Of a DNA stretch of 37,196 nt, positions 18,116 to 25,634 are shown piece after piece. This DNA is from a virus. Positions within the stretch are counted from its first letter, which is position 1. Each line of letters begins with the position of its first letter. Under the pieces are notes generated by a model. That model was given only the letters and a program-made list of their open reading frames with translations, had not been told where the DNA came from and did no database searches. The stretch is from positions 1 through 37,196 of the IMG/VR virus record IMGVR_UViG_3300032287_003855; one strand, 5' to 3'. Position numbers and translations under genes: made by a program.

Positions 18116-19768
18116 TTATTTACAACTACCGTATTTAGAATCAAACTGAATCACAGGATTAGAAACAAATACACCACATAATAAATACTTACTATATGCT
18201 CCACACGAACCATCAACACAATTTGTATATTTTTCTGCAATAAACTCATAAGTGTTTGATTGAGATTCACCTGGTAAAATTTCAAATGTCACGTCTTCAT
18301 ATGCAGTTTCTGAACTATTTTCACAACTTAAAATTGCAAATCTTGCAATAATATTTAAAGTATTTCTTGTTTCATTTGGAACTTTTAATTTTGTAGCAAT
18401 ATTTATTATTTCAAAAAACAATGAACCTTTTGAACCAGTGTAATCTAATCGTTCACCTTCATTATTATTATTAACACAACTTCCTTCAAAAGATTCTCTA
18501 TTAATGTTTGCTAAAGTTTCAAAATAAATAGTTGTTGTAAGTAATTTACTTACTAAACTTGAAGGTTTAGATTTTCCACATTTATATATTGAAGAAATTT
18601 GTATTAGATACTCAATGTCAGCTGTTATATTTTCACTTGTAATATTTACAGTGTTTGTTTTATTTTCTGATTGAGTTTTTGAAAACAACGGATTTTTTAA
18701 TTCCGTATCTTTTAGATCATAAACTTCAATAAGATACGATGTAGGTACCTGAACACTATCTACAGATGGTTTTTCCCAAAAAACTTGCCCATAATATTCA
18801 TTGACAGAACCCATTGTTATGTTTTCAGGAGACACTAAAACACAAGGAACATCAAATGTAGCATTTGCGATTTCAATTATCTTACTTCTCATGTCACCAA
18901 TTGTTAACCATAAGTTCGTTAATGAATTACCTATATTGTTTACAGAAGCTGACCATCTTGGTAATGTTTTCATTTGCAATGATCCGTTCATCAACTGAGG
19001 TAAATTAGAAAGATTTGCAATTTGTGAATTTATACCATTGTATAAAGTTGTTGTAGTTCCTATTACAGAAGTTAAATTACAATAGTTTCTTTCAAATACT
19101 GTAAATGCATCTTGAATTAAAATTTGTTGTCCCGGTGTACCACTTGAAGCACATTGAGATACTACATATATATCTGAAGTAGAAGAATTAACTTGTAACT
19201 TTTGTACAGTATTTTCTAAACTTTTTATTGTTTTTTCAGCATTAAAGATTCTACCTTGAGTTGTGTTTATTAAAAGTATAGTTTCTGCTAATTTAGTTGC
19301 AGCAACTTTAATATATTTAGATTGTTCTAATACTTTTATATAATCACCATTTTCATCAAAATAAGCAATGCCATCTGGTAATTCTATAATAGGTTCATTT
19401 GAAGAAGACTCGCCTACAACTCTTGCTCCAGATAATAATGTAGAAGCAGATGCAGAACGTAACCCAACAGCCTCAACACCACAAGAATAATTAATTATTG
19501 TTTGAATTAATTGTTCAAGATTTGTTGGTATGTCTTCTTTTGGAACGTCTGGTGGTAATAAACATGTGAAATTAACATTCTCAATATCAAAAATATTTTT
19601 TGACAACTCACATAAGTAAGTTGCAAGTTTAAATACAACTTCATCTATAGCATCACCAGCGCATAAATCTATACAAGGAATATTTGGTCCTTGCCATATC
19701 ACACATGCTGTAGATATTTTTGGACAGTTTTCTCTGTTTGAACCTGGATTATTTACTGGTACTCCCAT
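18116..19768 (-). CDS. Fibre-cassette protein with shared Cys-rich module, coiled coil and FN3-like domain (550 aa)
   Basis: The protein starts MGVPVNNPGSNRENCPKIST, followed by the shared module CVIWQGPNIPCIDL (22-35). Residues about 150-310 are helical with a coiled-coil-like stretch (AEKTIKSLENTVQKLQVN), typical of trimeric fibre shafts. A fibronectin III-like domain follows at about 315-405 (SYLIEVYDL, ADIEYLIQISSIYKCGKSKP). The last 120 residues are beta-rich with several cysteines. It lies 2 bases downstream of an 83-residue gene and upstream of the DUF11 protein. A structural fibre role is inferred; no enzyme motif was found. Confidence 0.7.
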   Translation of the reverse strand: MGVPVNNPGSNRENCPKISTACVIWQGPNIPCIDLCAGDAIDEVVFKLATYLCELSKNIFDIENVNFTCLLPPDVPKEDIPTNLEQLIQTIINYSCGVEAVGLRSASASTLLSGARVVGESSSNEPIIELPDGIAYFDENGDYIKVLEQSKYIKVAATKLAETILLINTTQGRIFNAEKTIKSLENTVQKLQVNSSTSDIYVVSQCASSGTPGQQILIQDAFTVFERNYCNLTSVIGTTTTLYNGINSQIANLSNLPQLMNGSLQMKTLPRWSASVNNIGNSLTNLWLTIGDMRSKIIEIANATFDVPCVLVSPENITMGSVNEYYGQVFWEKPSVDSVQVPTSYLIEVYDLKDTELKNPLFSKTQSENKTNTVNITSENITADIEYLIQISSIYKCGKSKPSSLVSKLLTTTIYFETLANINRESFEGSCVNNNNEGERLDYTGSKGSLFFEIINIATKLKVPNETRNTLNIIARFAILSCENSSETAYEDVTFEILPGESQSNTYEFIAEKYTNCVDGSCGAYSKYLLCGVFVSNPVIQFDSKYGSCK

Positions 19769-19770
19769 GT

Positions 19771-20022
19771 TTATAATGTGTTTATTTTTTCTTTAATTGC
19801 TGACAATGAACAACCGTTGCTCATTATACATAAACATGCTTCCATTTCAGTTGCACGAATTAATAGATTGCGCAAATCATCTGCAAAATCAGCGTCAATA
19901 AGAGCACTGCAGTTTTTTAAACCATACCTCTTTTGCTTATATTTTGCATACACAGCTTGTGCAAATACTTCATTTATTCGTACTAATTCTGACGATGTAC
20001 AACTATGTTCAGATGAATTCAT
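19771..20022 (-). CDS. Small helical protein of unknown function (83 aa)
   Basis: The 83-residue, mostly helical protein starts MNSSEHSCTSSELVRINEVF and has cysteines in an ACLCIMSNGC segment near the end. Its ATG overlaps the stop of the upstream 51-residue Cys-rich gene by one base (TAATG), so the two are translationally coupled, and the 550-residue fibre protein follows after 2 bases. No family is recognised. Being wedged between a zinc-ribbon-like protein and fibre proteins suggests an assembly or adaptor role. Confidence 0.6.
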   Translation of the reverse strand: MNSSEHSCTSSELVRINEVFAQAVYAKYKQKRYGLKNCSALIDADFADDLRNLLIRATEMEACLCIMSNGCSLSAIKEKINTL

Positions 20023-20177
20023 TATTTATTTTTATTCAGTGTTTGATTATTTTTTAATGCTGCAATTTGTTGCTCGTATTGTGTTAAACAATTTGAACAT
20101 ACTTGTACACCATTAGAAGCCTTTCTGTTTTGACATCCACAGCTTAAGGTAGTTTTACAGTTATTACATTGTGCCAT
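20022..20177 (-). CDS. Zinc-ribbon-like small protein (51 aa)
   Basis: ATG at 20175-20177 and TAA at 20022-20024 give a 51-residue protein. The first 30 residues hold three Cys pairs (CNNC at 4-7, CGC at 13-15, CSNC at 27-30), a plausible zinc-binding arrangement. A helical, Gln/Lys/Asn-rich tail follows (QYEQQIAALKNN). Its stop overlaps the ATG of the 83-residue gene (TAATG). I recall similar short MAQCNNCK-type proteins in phages of Bacteroidota, but with no assigned role. Confidence 0.65.
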   Translation of the reverse strand: MAQCNNCKTTLSCGCQNRKASNGVQVCSNCLTQYEQQIAALKNNQTLNKNK

Positions 20178-20196
20178 TGGTTTTGGTATTTAAAAG

Positions 20197-20763
20197 TTAA
20201 TGATTACATGTTATACAACATCCAGTAAGATATTTTGCAAGCAATCTTTCTGCATATTCATACATCTCTACAGCTTGAACCGGTGCATGACAATATTCTG
20301 CTTTTGCTTTTGCAGCATCAGCATACATTTTAATGTATCTTAAATCATGCATTTTTTGGTGTTGTTCTGCAGTAGGTTCACATGCTTGTAATTGTACTTT
20401 ACAAATTTCTCTGTAATATGTGTTTACTAAATGTGTTGTTCTTAAATGATAGTATTGTACAAAAACAAGATCGTTAGGAGATACACTATATCTAATTGTA
20501 TATAATCCATCAGGAAGGATTCCTGGATCTGTATTTGGTGCAGTTATTCCTAAGTCTGACGTTGATAGATTCAACACAAAATTTGGAGCAAGACCATCAT
20601 CTTCTGTGTAATAAATTGGTAAAGAAAAACCAGGTAAATATATATCAAGTCTTGGACAATCAATCGCCAATCCTTCTCCATATACAGATGCATCTAATAT
20701 TCTAATTATATTTTCACATGCTGTTTCTGGAATATCCAAACAAAGATGATGTTTAATCGCCAT
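20197..20763 (-). CDS. Virion-associated protein of unknown function (188 aa)
   Basis: The 188-residue protein starts MAIKHHLCLDIPETACENII. The first 110 residues are beta-rich (LDIYLPGFSLPIYYTEDDG, GLYTIRYSVSP). The rest is helical and Cys/His-rich (KAEYCHAPVQAVEMYEYAER, ending CCITCNH). It is the first gene after the terminator of the 543-residue protein and the 5'-most gene of the fibre cassette. The beta-then-helix layout could be a tail or fibre attachment protein. I do not recognise a family. Confidence 0.65.
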   Translation of the reverse strand: MAIKHHLCLDIPETACENIIRILDASVYGEGLAIDCPRLDIYLPGFSLPIYYTEDDGLAPNFVLNLSTSDLGITAPNTDPGILPDGLYTIRYSVSPNDLVFVQYYHLRTTHLVNTYYREICKVQLQACEPTAEQHQKMHDLRYIKMYADAAKAKAEYCHAPVQAVEMYEYAERLLAKYLTGCCITCNH

Positions 20764-20823
20764 AACTCATTTATATTTATATCATTACTACAATATGAAT
20801 TTACAAAAAAAAATTAAATAAAA

Positions 20824-20855
20824 CAAAAAAGAGGAAGCAAATTAATACTTCCTCT
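20824..20855 (-). terminator. Strong Rho-independent terminator after the 543-residue virion protein
   Basis: On the minus strand AGAGGAAG (20855-20848) and CTTCCTCT (20837-20830) form a perfect 8-bp stem with a 10-base loop, followed at once by six T. It lies about 22 bases past the stop of the 543-residue gene. Its strength suggests a discrete, highly expressed transcript upstream. Confidence 0.85.
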
Positions 20856-20877
20856 GATTTGTTTATAAGCTTTATGA

Positions 20878-22509
20878 TTACGGTAATACTGTGAAACCAC
20901 AATCCCAGTTATTAGCAGTAGATAACCAGTTACCTATACCTTGCTCAAGAGCAGTCAAACGACCTACAGATTGAGGTACAAAGATTCTGATTAAGTATTG
21001 ATCATTATCCATTGTTCCAGAAGGATTGCTCTTACGAGGAACACTGTGTAACAAGTTGTAAATAAGGTATTTATTTGCACGTGTTACTTCAGCAAATGGA
21101 CTATAATCAAGAACCTCTCTCAAACGAGGATCTTGCTGCCATGGTTCTTGTTGGTATCTCTTAGCTAAGATTAACTCTCTGATAAGTGTTTCACCAAATC
21201 CTCTACCTTGGATAGCTTGTTGAACTTCAGCAGGATTAAAGCATTGTGCTAAACATTGATTTCCTAATGGATCCAATGCAGTAACAGAAGCATAGATTTC
21301 AATTGGTTGATATTCTACGTGATCTCTTGGAGCAAAAGAACAGTCACCAAATACAGTGTCTACATAAGCACCTACAATTTCTAAGAATGAATCAACAGTA
21401 TCAGGAGCAGTAGCACCAGTTAAAGGCACGTAAGTCGTTGAGTTAATTGCATCATAGATTTTAGTAACAGTACCGGCAGTAGTTGTTATTGTACCTAAGT
21501 TTGTTGTACTTGGAGTTTGAAGATTACTTGCAGCAACAAGTTGTACTGTACCAGCACCTGTAGCAGGAACATGAGCAGTAGAAACATATGCAGTCAAAGG
21601 AGACGCAGAAGTAATAGTTGTTGAAGCAACAGTTTGTGCAATGTTAACTGTAAAAGTTGAACCTGTACCACCACCACCAGTAACTAAAGATACAATAGTT
21701 GTACCAGCAGCAACACCAGTTCCAGTAAGAACTTGTCCTACACTAAATCCTGTAGCAGCAGCAGTACCAACAGTAAACAAGTTACCATTGATAGTAGAAC
21801 CTGTAGCAGATGAAGCAGTAGTCGGAGTGAAGATTACTCTATCACCAGCAGCAATACCAGTTCTGTCTGTAACAGTAATAATACCAGCAGTACCTGCAGC
21901 AGTAGAAGTAGCAGCTACACCAGCAACTAACACTCTATTCCATACAGTTCCTTGTACAAAATCTTTAACAGTTGGGTATAAAGCCAATCTGTCTGCCCAT
22001 CCTAACAATACAATATTTGGATCTACATTATTTTTAGCTTCATCACAGCATCCTGTATAAGCATCTAATGTAAAGTAAGCATTGTGAGTTAAGAAACGTA
22101 ATGCAGGAGAACCTTTAAGATCAATTCTTAATCTGTAAGTAGTGTCACAAGTAACTTTACATCCAGCAGTAACAGGTACTTGAAGAATGTCTTGTACAGG
22201 ATTTGACGGTTCAGATACAGTAAATGAACTGATGTACTTAGGATTAATACCTTTAGATTTTACAGACTCTTTGTAACCTCCATGATAAGGTCCTAATTTG
22301 TCTACAGTGTGAAAACTACCTTGTGCTAAATACGCAAGTGGAGTTGTCAAATAAGAAGGTGATGCACCTGATAATACAACAGACGCGTTGGTCGTTGCAC
22401 TAATTAAGGCAAGTTGACCTGCAGTTAAAGCAGAACTTGCAGTACCAGCTGTTGCAACTAAAGAGTTAGCAACTAAAGCCTTCTGGTAGGCATGTGGAAA
22501 ATAAGCCAT
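20878..22509 (-). CDS. Abundant virion protein candidate with inserted beta-rich repeat domain (543 aa)
   Basis: The protein starts MAYFPHAYQKALVANSLVAT. The N-terminal 190 and C-terminal 200 residues look like a conserved structural core (GPYHGGYKESVKSKGINP; FAPRDHVEYQPIEIYASV; LLHSVPRKSNPSGT). Between them, about 193-336, is a Gly/Ala/Thr-rich domain (GFSVGQVLTGTGVAAGTTIV, TFTVNIAQTVASTTITSASP) of a beta type I recall as widespread in phage tail and fibre proteins. Its base composition is visibly more GC-rich than its neighbours. It ends just before a strong terminator, fitting high expression. The fold is unassigned: a tail-tube, head-decoration or head-fibre protein are all possible. It follows the ferritin-like gene after about 30 bases. 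Confidence 0.7.
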   Translation of the reverse strand: MAYFPHAYQKALVANSLVATAGTASSALTAGQLALISATTNASVVLSGASPSYLTTPLAYLAQGSFHTVDKLGPYHGGYKESVKSKGINPKYISSFTVSEPSNPVQDILQVPVTAGCKVTCDTTYRLRIDLKGSPALRFLTHNAYFTLDAYTGCCDEAKNNVDPNIVLLGWADRLALYPTVKDFVQGTVWNRVLVAGVAATSTAAGTAGIITVTDRTGIAAGDRVIFTPTTASSATGSTINGNLFTVGTAAATGFSVGQVLTGTGVAAGTTIVSLVTGGGGTGSTFTVNIAQTVASTTITSASPLTAYVSTAHVPATGAGTVQLVAASNLQTPSTTNLGTITTTAGTVTKIYDAINSTTYVPLTGATAPDTVDSFLEIVGAYVDTVFGDCSFAPRDHVEYQPIEIYASVTALDPLGNQCLAQCFNPAEVQQAIQGRGFGETLIRELILAKRYQQEPWQQDPRLREVLDYSPFAEVTRANKYLIYNLLHSVPRKSNPSGTMDNDQYLIRIFVPQSVGRLTALEQGIGNWLSTANNWDCGFTVLP

Positions 22510-22539
22510 TTTACAATATATTTAAAGTTAATAAAAATT

Positions 22540-22971
22540 TTATTTTAAGAATAGTAGTTTATATTTGATACCATTCATTGTACTTTTGATTGTGTCAAGG
22601 TCATTTACAATTTCACTGTAAGGCATAACTGTCTGTAAAGTATTGACTTGTTGATACAATTCTCTTATATAAGATAATGCTTCTTCTACAGAATTCAAAA
22701 TTCTTGGAGCAGAATCTTCATAATTTAATAATTTTTCTGATGCACCTTGAAATCCTTCTGCTAAATCATCAGCATGTCCCGGTAATGCATCGTATAATTC
22801 GTTCAATGCTTTGTGAGAAGCAAATGAACCTAATCCTGTTACTTTTAAATGCAACTTGTGAAAACTTGTAGCAGCATTCATTAATTCACCTACTAACATA
22901 GACGTTTGTCCTTCAAGAGATGAGCCAGAACTACCTGGTCTTTTTAATTTATAATTTCCTGCAAAATCCAT
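22540..22971 (-). CDS. Ferritin-like/DUF5856-type helical protein (143 aa)
   Basis: The 143-residue protein is almost wholly helical (TSMLVGELMNAATSFHKLHL, ASHKALNELYDALPGHADDL, LNSVEEALSYIRELYQQVN). The pattern of a first helix with HKLHL, then an ALNELYDALP helix, and a Glu/Asp-rich set resembles the Dps/ferritin-like four-helix bundle (DUF5856 family, from memory). If the metal site is intact it could bind iron, but I cannot confirm ligands without alignment. It sits between a ring/connector protein and the 543-residue virion protein, so it may equally be a virion-associated helical protein. Confidence 0.6.
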   Translation of the reverse strand: MDFAGNYKLKRPGSSGSSLEGQTSMLVGELMNAATSFHKLHLKVTGLGSFASHKALNELYDALPGHADDLAEGFQGASEKLLNYEDSAPRILNSVEEALSYIRELYQQVNTLQTVMPYSEIVNDLDTIKSTMNGIKYKLLFLK

Positions 22972-22976
22972 ATTTT

Positions 22977-23687
22977 CTAATTATTTAATGTTGCGTTTTG
23001 TTTGTTTCTTTGATATTGATTCATTGACTCAATGTCTCCAGCAAGAATAGATGCTGTTTCATCAATAATCAATTCGACAATGTCATCTTTAAATTCACAG
23101 ATTGTGTCAGTTGTATAAATTGAACCATCGTTTGGATTCATACATCCTGTAAATGCAATGTCAGCAGGTTTTCTATAGTAATACAATACCGGTGTACTCA
23201 ATTTGAATTCACCATTTGTATATATTTTAATCCTGTTGTCTTGTATCGTACAAAAAGTTTCACCCCATTCAGCACTTGGTTGTCTAAAATTATCACCTAA
23301 TAAATTATCAACATCTCCTACTTGTGCAAGATATGTAATCATTGGTCTTGGATCAGGACAACAATCTGATAAACAGTTTACTGATATTCTTTTGAAATAC
23401 AAATAATTACTTGGTAATGGAGCTGTTTCATAAAACAACGGATACTCTGTTGCACTCCAAGTTATTCCAGTATCAACCAACATACGTTGAACATCATCAA
23501 TATTCATCTTTGTAGATTCATCACCTTCTTTTCCTTGATTATGTCCATGAACTTGTCTACGTAACCATTCAAGTTGCGCTTTATTAAACGCTTCAGCAAC
23601 TTGCCAACATTCGATATTATCATAATCAAATGATGACAACTTATTCAACCGTTGTTTAAGTTTTATTTGTAATAAATTATTTGTCAT
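22977..23687 (-). CDS. Head-tail connector/ring protein, crAss-like (236 aa)
   Basis: This 236-residue protein opens with a helical region (QIKLKQRLNKLSSFDYDNIE) and carries EWLRRQVHGHNQGKEGDEST, NIDDVQRML and YLYFKRISVNCLSDCCP. I recall this signature in structural blocks of crAss-like phages, where comparable proteins form rings under the portal. The middle is beta-rich (NRIKIYTNGEFKL) and the C-terminus helical (DDIVELIIDETASILAGDIE). Its ATG overlaps the stop of the 48-residue small basic protein (TAATG), so it is co-translated with it. No enzyme motif is present. Confidence 0.7.
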   Translation of the reverse strand: MTNNLLQIKLKQRLNKLSSFDYDNIECWQVAEAFNKAQLEWLRRQVHGHNQGKEGDESTKMNIDDVQRMLVDTGITWSATEYPLFYETAPLPSNYLYFKRISVNCLSDCCPDPRPMITYLAQVGDVDNLLGDNFRQPSAEWGETFCTIQDNRIKIYTNGEFKLSTPVLYYYRKPADIAFTGCMNPNDGSIYTTDTICEFKDDIVELIIDETASILAGDIESMNQYQRNKQNATLNN

Positions 23688-23833
23688 TATTTACCTTTTG
23701 ACTTTATCTTTTTTTCTTGTTTCAACATTTCAGCTGTAGGTTTCTTTCCAGAACCTTTGTTTGCTCTAATATTATCCCAAAGACCTCTTTGAGAAGTAGA
23801 ACCATCTGCGCGTTTAATCATTTGCTTTGCCAT
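23687..23833 (-). CDS. Small basic conserved protein (48 aa)
   Basis: ATG at 23831-23833 and TAA at 23687-23689 define a 48-residue, strongly basic protein (MAKQMIKRADGSTSQRGLWD, then NIRANKGSGKKPTAEML). The LWDNI-R...GSGKKP pattern recurs, from memory, in short proteins beside head genes of many large phages. It ends in Lys-rich sequence. The stop overlaps the ATG of the ring protein by one base, and the previous small gene ends 12 bases upstream. The role is unknown; high basicity would suit binding DNA or a capsid surface. Confidence 0.65.
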   Translation of the reverse strand: MAKQMIKRADGSTSQRGLWDNIRANKGSGKKPTAEMLKQEKKIKSKGK

Positions 23834-23845
23834 GATTACTTAGTT

Positions 23846-23995
23846 TTAACAACCTCTTTTAATACCGCCACCCATTTTCTTTACATTTGGAGTAGCAAGA
23901 CTTTTTGTTGCAATTATTGGTCTTTGTTGTTGTTTGCTAATAGGTTTTTTTGCTTCTGCAGCATCTTTACCTAATTGTTTTTTATTGAATGACAT
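23846..23995 (-). CDS. Small basic protein with C-terminal Cys (49 aa)
   Basis: ATG at 23993-23995 and TAA at 23846-23848 encode 49 residues, starting MSFNKKQLGKDAAEAKKPIS and ending KKMGGGIKRGC. It is Lys/Gln-rich, without predicted globular content. It lies 15 bases downstream of the 338-residue gene and upstream of the 48-residue basic protein. The 41-residue protein at 25209-25334 has the same character (Pro/Lys-rich and Cys-terminal), so the two may be functional relatives. Function unknown. Confidence 0.55.
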   Translation of the reverse strand: MSFNKKQLGKDAAEAKKPISKQQQRPIIATKSLATPNVKKMGGGIKRGC

Positions 23996-24010
23996 GTCTT
24001 TATATTTTAA

Positions 24011-25027
24011 TTATACGTTCCAATATGATTCTGTTGTCAATGTAAGTTCTGATAAAATCTCATCATTCAATGGATTTTTCAAGAACATTACAACATCAGA
24101 AGGATTCTTTCCTAACATGGTTCCAGATTTTAAATGGTAAATATAACCATCACCTCTTGTTGAAATTAATTTGTAAAAGTTTGCGTCTTTTACAATTGCT
24201 CTTAATTTCAATGTTTCCATGTCTAAAGCAGCAATCTCTATAAACTTACCAGCTGTTTTACGTTTATCTTTATCAACAGTGTCACCATTAATATAGCTAT
24301 CCATGTTCTCATACATCACATCAAGTGGTGTAGATTTTTTGTATTGTGTTGAATTTCCATCAATCACTTTACATATGTAGAACAACTTGTTAGCATTTTT
24401 ATCAAATAATTTTTGTAATTCTGATAATGCTTTATTTCTAAGTTTCTTAACTTCAGTTCTAATAGAAGCAGTTTCTTCATACTTGTCTAAATAAAACTTG
24501 TATGGTACTGATGCATTTCTTGCAACTTCTAATGATTTTGCAACAATAGAAAAACCACCAGCTTCAATTGCGCGCAACTTAATAAGATCATATGGATCTG
24601 TAACAGGGTCTAAATAAACCGGTTCATTACCAAATCTCATTGTAATTTTACTCCAGAACTCATCATTATCAGGTCTAAGTAATTTACATTTATTCCAAAA
24701 GTCTACATCATTAACATCTAATACATTTGCTGCCAATTCTCTTTCTAATTGTGCAACAGTAGTTCTAATGTCTTTGATAGCTGCTTCAGCATCATCAGGA
24801 TTCATCAATTTGATTTCAGGAGCAAATTCATTTAATCCTGATACATATCTTCTAATACCATTGTATTCAAGACACGCTAATGATTCTTCATGAAACACTC
24901 CTTCAAATAGTGCCATCTGATACTTTTCTAATCCCATGTTTGCCATCTCGTTATCCACGTATGGTCTAATTGTCAATGAACTGTTTCTTTTTAACGACTG
25001 ATGTTTGTCGATTACTGTTACTTCCAT
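24011..25027 (-). CDS. Conserved virion-block protein of unknown function (338 aa)
   Basis: The 338-residue protein starts MEVTVIDKHQSLKRNSSLTI. It has an N-terminal mixed region (LEKYQMALFEGVFHEESLA), a long helical centre (DIRTTVAQLERELAANVLDV; TEVKKLRNKALSELQKLFDK) and a beta-containing end (DGYIYHLKSGTMLGKNPSD). It follows the structured intergenic RNA candidate and precedes two small basic genes. Position between capsid and connector genes suggests a head-completion, inner-capsid or assembly role. I do not recognise a named family. Confidence 0.65.
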   Translation of the reverse strand: MEVTVIDKHQSLKRNSSLTIRPYVDNEMANMGLEKYQMALFEGVFHEESLACLEYNGIRRYVSGLNEFAPEIKLMNPDDAEAAIKDIRTTVAQLERELAANVLDVNDVDFWNKCKLLRPDNDEFWSKITMRFGNEPVYLDPVTDPYDLIKLRAIEAGGFSIVAKSLEVARNASVPYKFYLDKYEETASIRTEVKKLRNKALSELQKLFDKNANKLFYICKVIDGNSTQYKKSTPLDVMYENMDSYINGDTVDKDKRKTAGKFIEIAALDMETLKLRAIVKDANFYKLISTRGDGYIYHLKSGTMLGKNPSDVVMFLKNPLNDEILSELTLTTESYWNV

Positions 25028-25090
25028 GTTTGTTTAATTAAGTTGGTTGTATTCTTCTTTTCTCTGTTTTTTGTAACTCTTAGTTTAAAG

Positions 25091-25191
25091 CTCCTAAACC
25101 ACGTCAAGGTTGTTACATCTTAGGAGGAGTACCTACATTTCTGCAGGTACGGAAGTAGACCATGTCAACTTCGGGGAGAGAGGGTATCTCT
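25091..25191 (-). ncRNA. Structured RNA candidate (four consecutive hairpins, one with a GAAA tetraloop)
   Basis: On the minus strand, 5' to 3': AGAGA/TCTCT (25191-25187 with 25081-equivalent arm 25181-25177, loop TACCC); GAAGT/ACTTC (25072-equivalent arms 25172-25168 and 25156-25152, 11-base loop); GTACCTGCA/TGTAGGTAC closing a GAAA tetraloop (25150-25142 and 25137-25129, nine pairs with one G-U); and CTCCTAA/TTAGGAG (25126-25120 and 25097-25091) enclosing AACC...GGTT. TTGACATGG (25168-25160) and TTGACGTGG (25107-25099) recur in the loop regions of the second and fourth hairpins. The stretch is non-coding apart from a 16-codon frame. It lies between a 41-residue gene and the 338-residue gene, so it could be a leader RNA, processed RNA or cis-regulator. 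It matches no family I know. Confidence 0.5.
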
Positions 25192-25208
25192 TTTTTGCTT
25201 ACGCAAAT

Positions 25209-25334
25209 TTAGCATTTTTTATACTTGTTTGGTGTAGCACCTTTAAGTATTGGAGTTTTTGGACCAGACTGAGGAGAAGTAGGTTTTTTAACTACTATCT
25301 TATTACTCATTGCTGCATTGTTCTTTCCTTTCAT
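25209..25334 (-). CDS. Small basic protein (41 aa)
   Basis: ATG at 25332-25334 and TAA at 25209-25211 encode 41 residues, starting MKGKNNAAMSNKIVVKKPTS and ending NKYKKC. It is rich in Lys and Pro and lacks a clear fold. It lies 16 bases after the 74-residue gene and just upstream of the structured RNA. Like the 49-residue protein at 23846-23995 it ends in Cys after Lys. Short, but the tight spacing and coding-like composition support it. Confidence 0.5.
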   Translation of the reverse strand: MKGKNNAAMSNKIVVKKPTSPQSGPKTPILKGATPNKYKKC

Positions 25335-25350
25335 GATTTCTTATTTTTTA

Positions 25351-25575
25351 TTAGTCTAATAAATTTGTAAAAAATCCTTTTTCTGTAAGATCTTCAGGAT
25401 TTCTTTTTGCTCTTTCTTCAGCTTTTGCAATCTCTGCATCAGTGAATAAAATGCATCTTTCGTTTCCTCCATCTGCATCTTCAACCTGAACAGCTATATA
25501 ATAAGCAGAAGAACCAAATGTTCTATCTCTATTCTCTACAGATATTAGTCTTCCTTTAACAACTTTTGTACTCAT
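25351..25575 (-). CDS. Small conserved protein downstream of capsid gene (74 aa)
   Basis: The 74-residue protein starts MSTKVVKGRLISVENRDRTF. It opens with strands (VVKGRLISVENRDRTFGSSA, YYIAVQVEDADGG, ERCILFTDAEI) that could make a small beta-barrel, then a helical acidic tail (IAKAEERAKRNPEDLTEKGF). It comes right after the hairpin beyond the major capsid gene. The place and size suit a capsid-associated or decoration protein, but no family is recognised. Confidence 0.55.
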   Translation of the reverse strand: MSTKVVKGRLISVENRDRTFGSSAYYIAVQVEDADGGNERCILFTDAEIAKAEERAKRNPEDLTEKGFFTNLLD

Positions 25576-25589
25576 AATTTTTTATTAAA

Positions 25590-25626
25590 TGTACTTACCT
25601 GGGGACACTATATCCCCAGGAGTACA
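25590..25626 (-). terminator. Strong hairpin 3' of the major capsid gene
   Basis: On the minus strand TGTACT then CCTGGGGA (25626-25613) pair with TCCCCAGG and AGTACA (25605-25590), with a 7-base TATAGTG loop and a 2-base bulge, 14 pairs in all. A weak AT-rich tract (TTTAATAAAAAATT) follows. It lies 9 bases past the MCP stop. This may be a partial terminator that sets the capsid-to-connector ratio, or an mRNA-stabilising hairpin. Confidence 0.6.
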
Positions 25627-25634
25627 AGTTAATA

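Noticed and set aside
21641-22060. 139-codon plus-strand frame rich in Val, Pro and Thr
   Set aside because: It is antisense to the repetitive Thr/Ala/Gly-rich part of the 543-residue virion protein. Its composition follows from that coding bias, and no other plus-strand gene is supported.
25160-25168. TTGACA as a sigma70-type -35 box
   Set aside because: No matching -10 box at the right spacing, and Bacteroidota hosts use a different consensus. The sequence lies in a hairpin loop.
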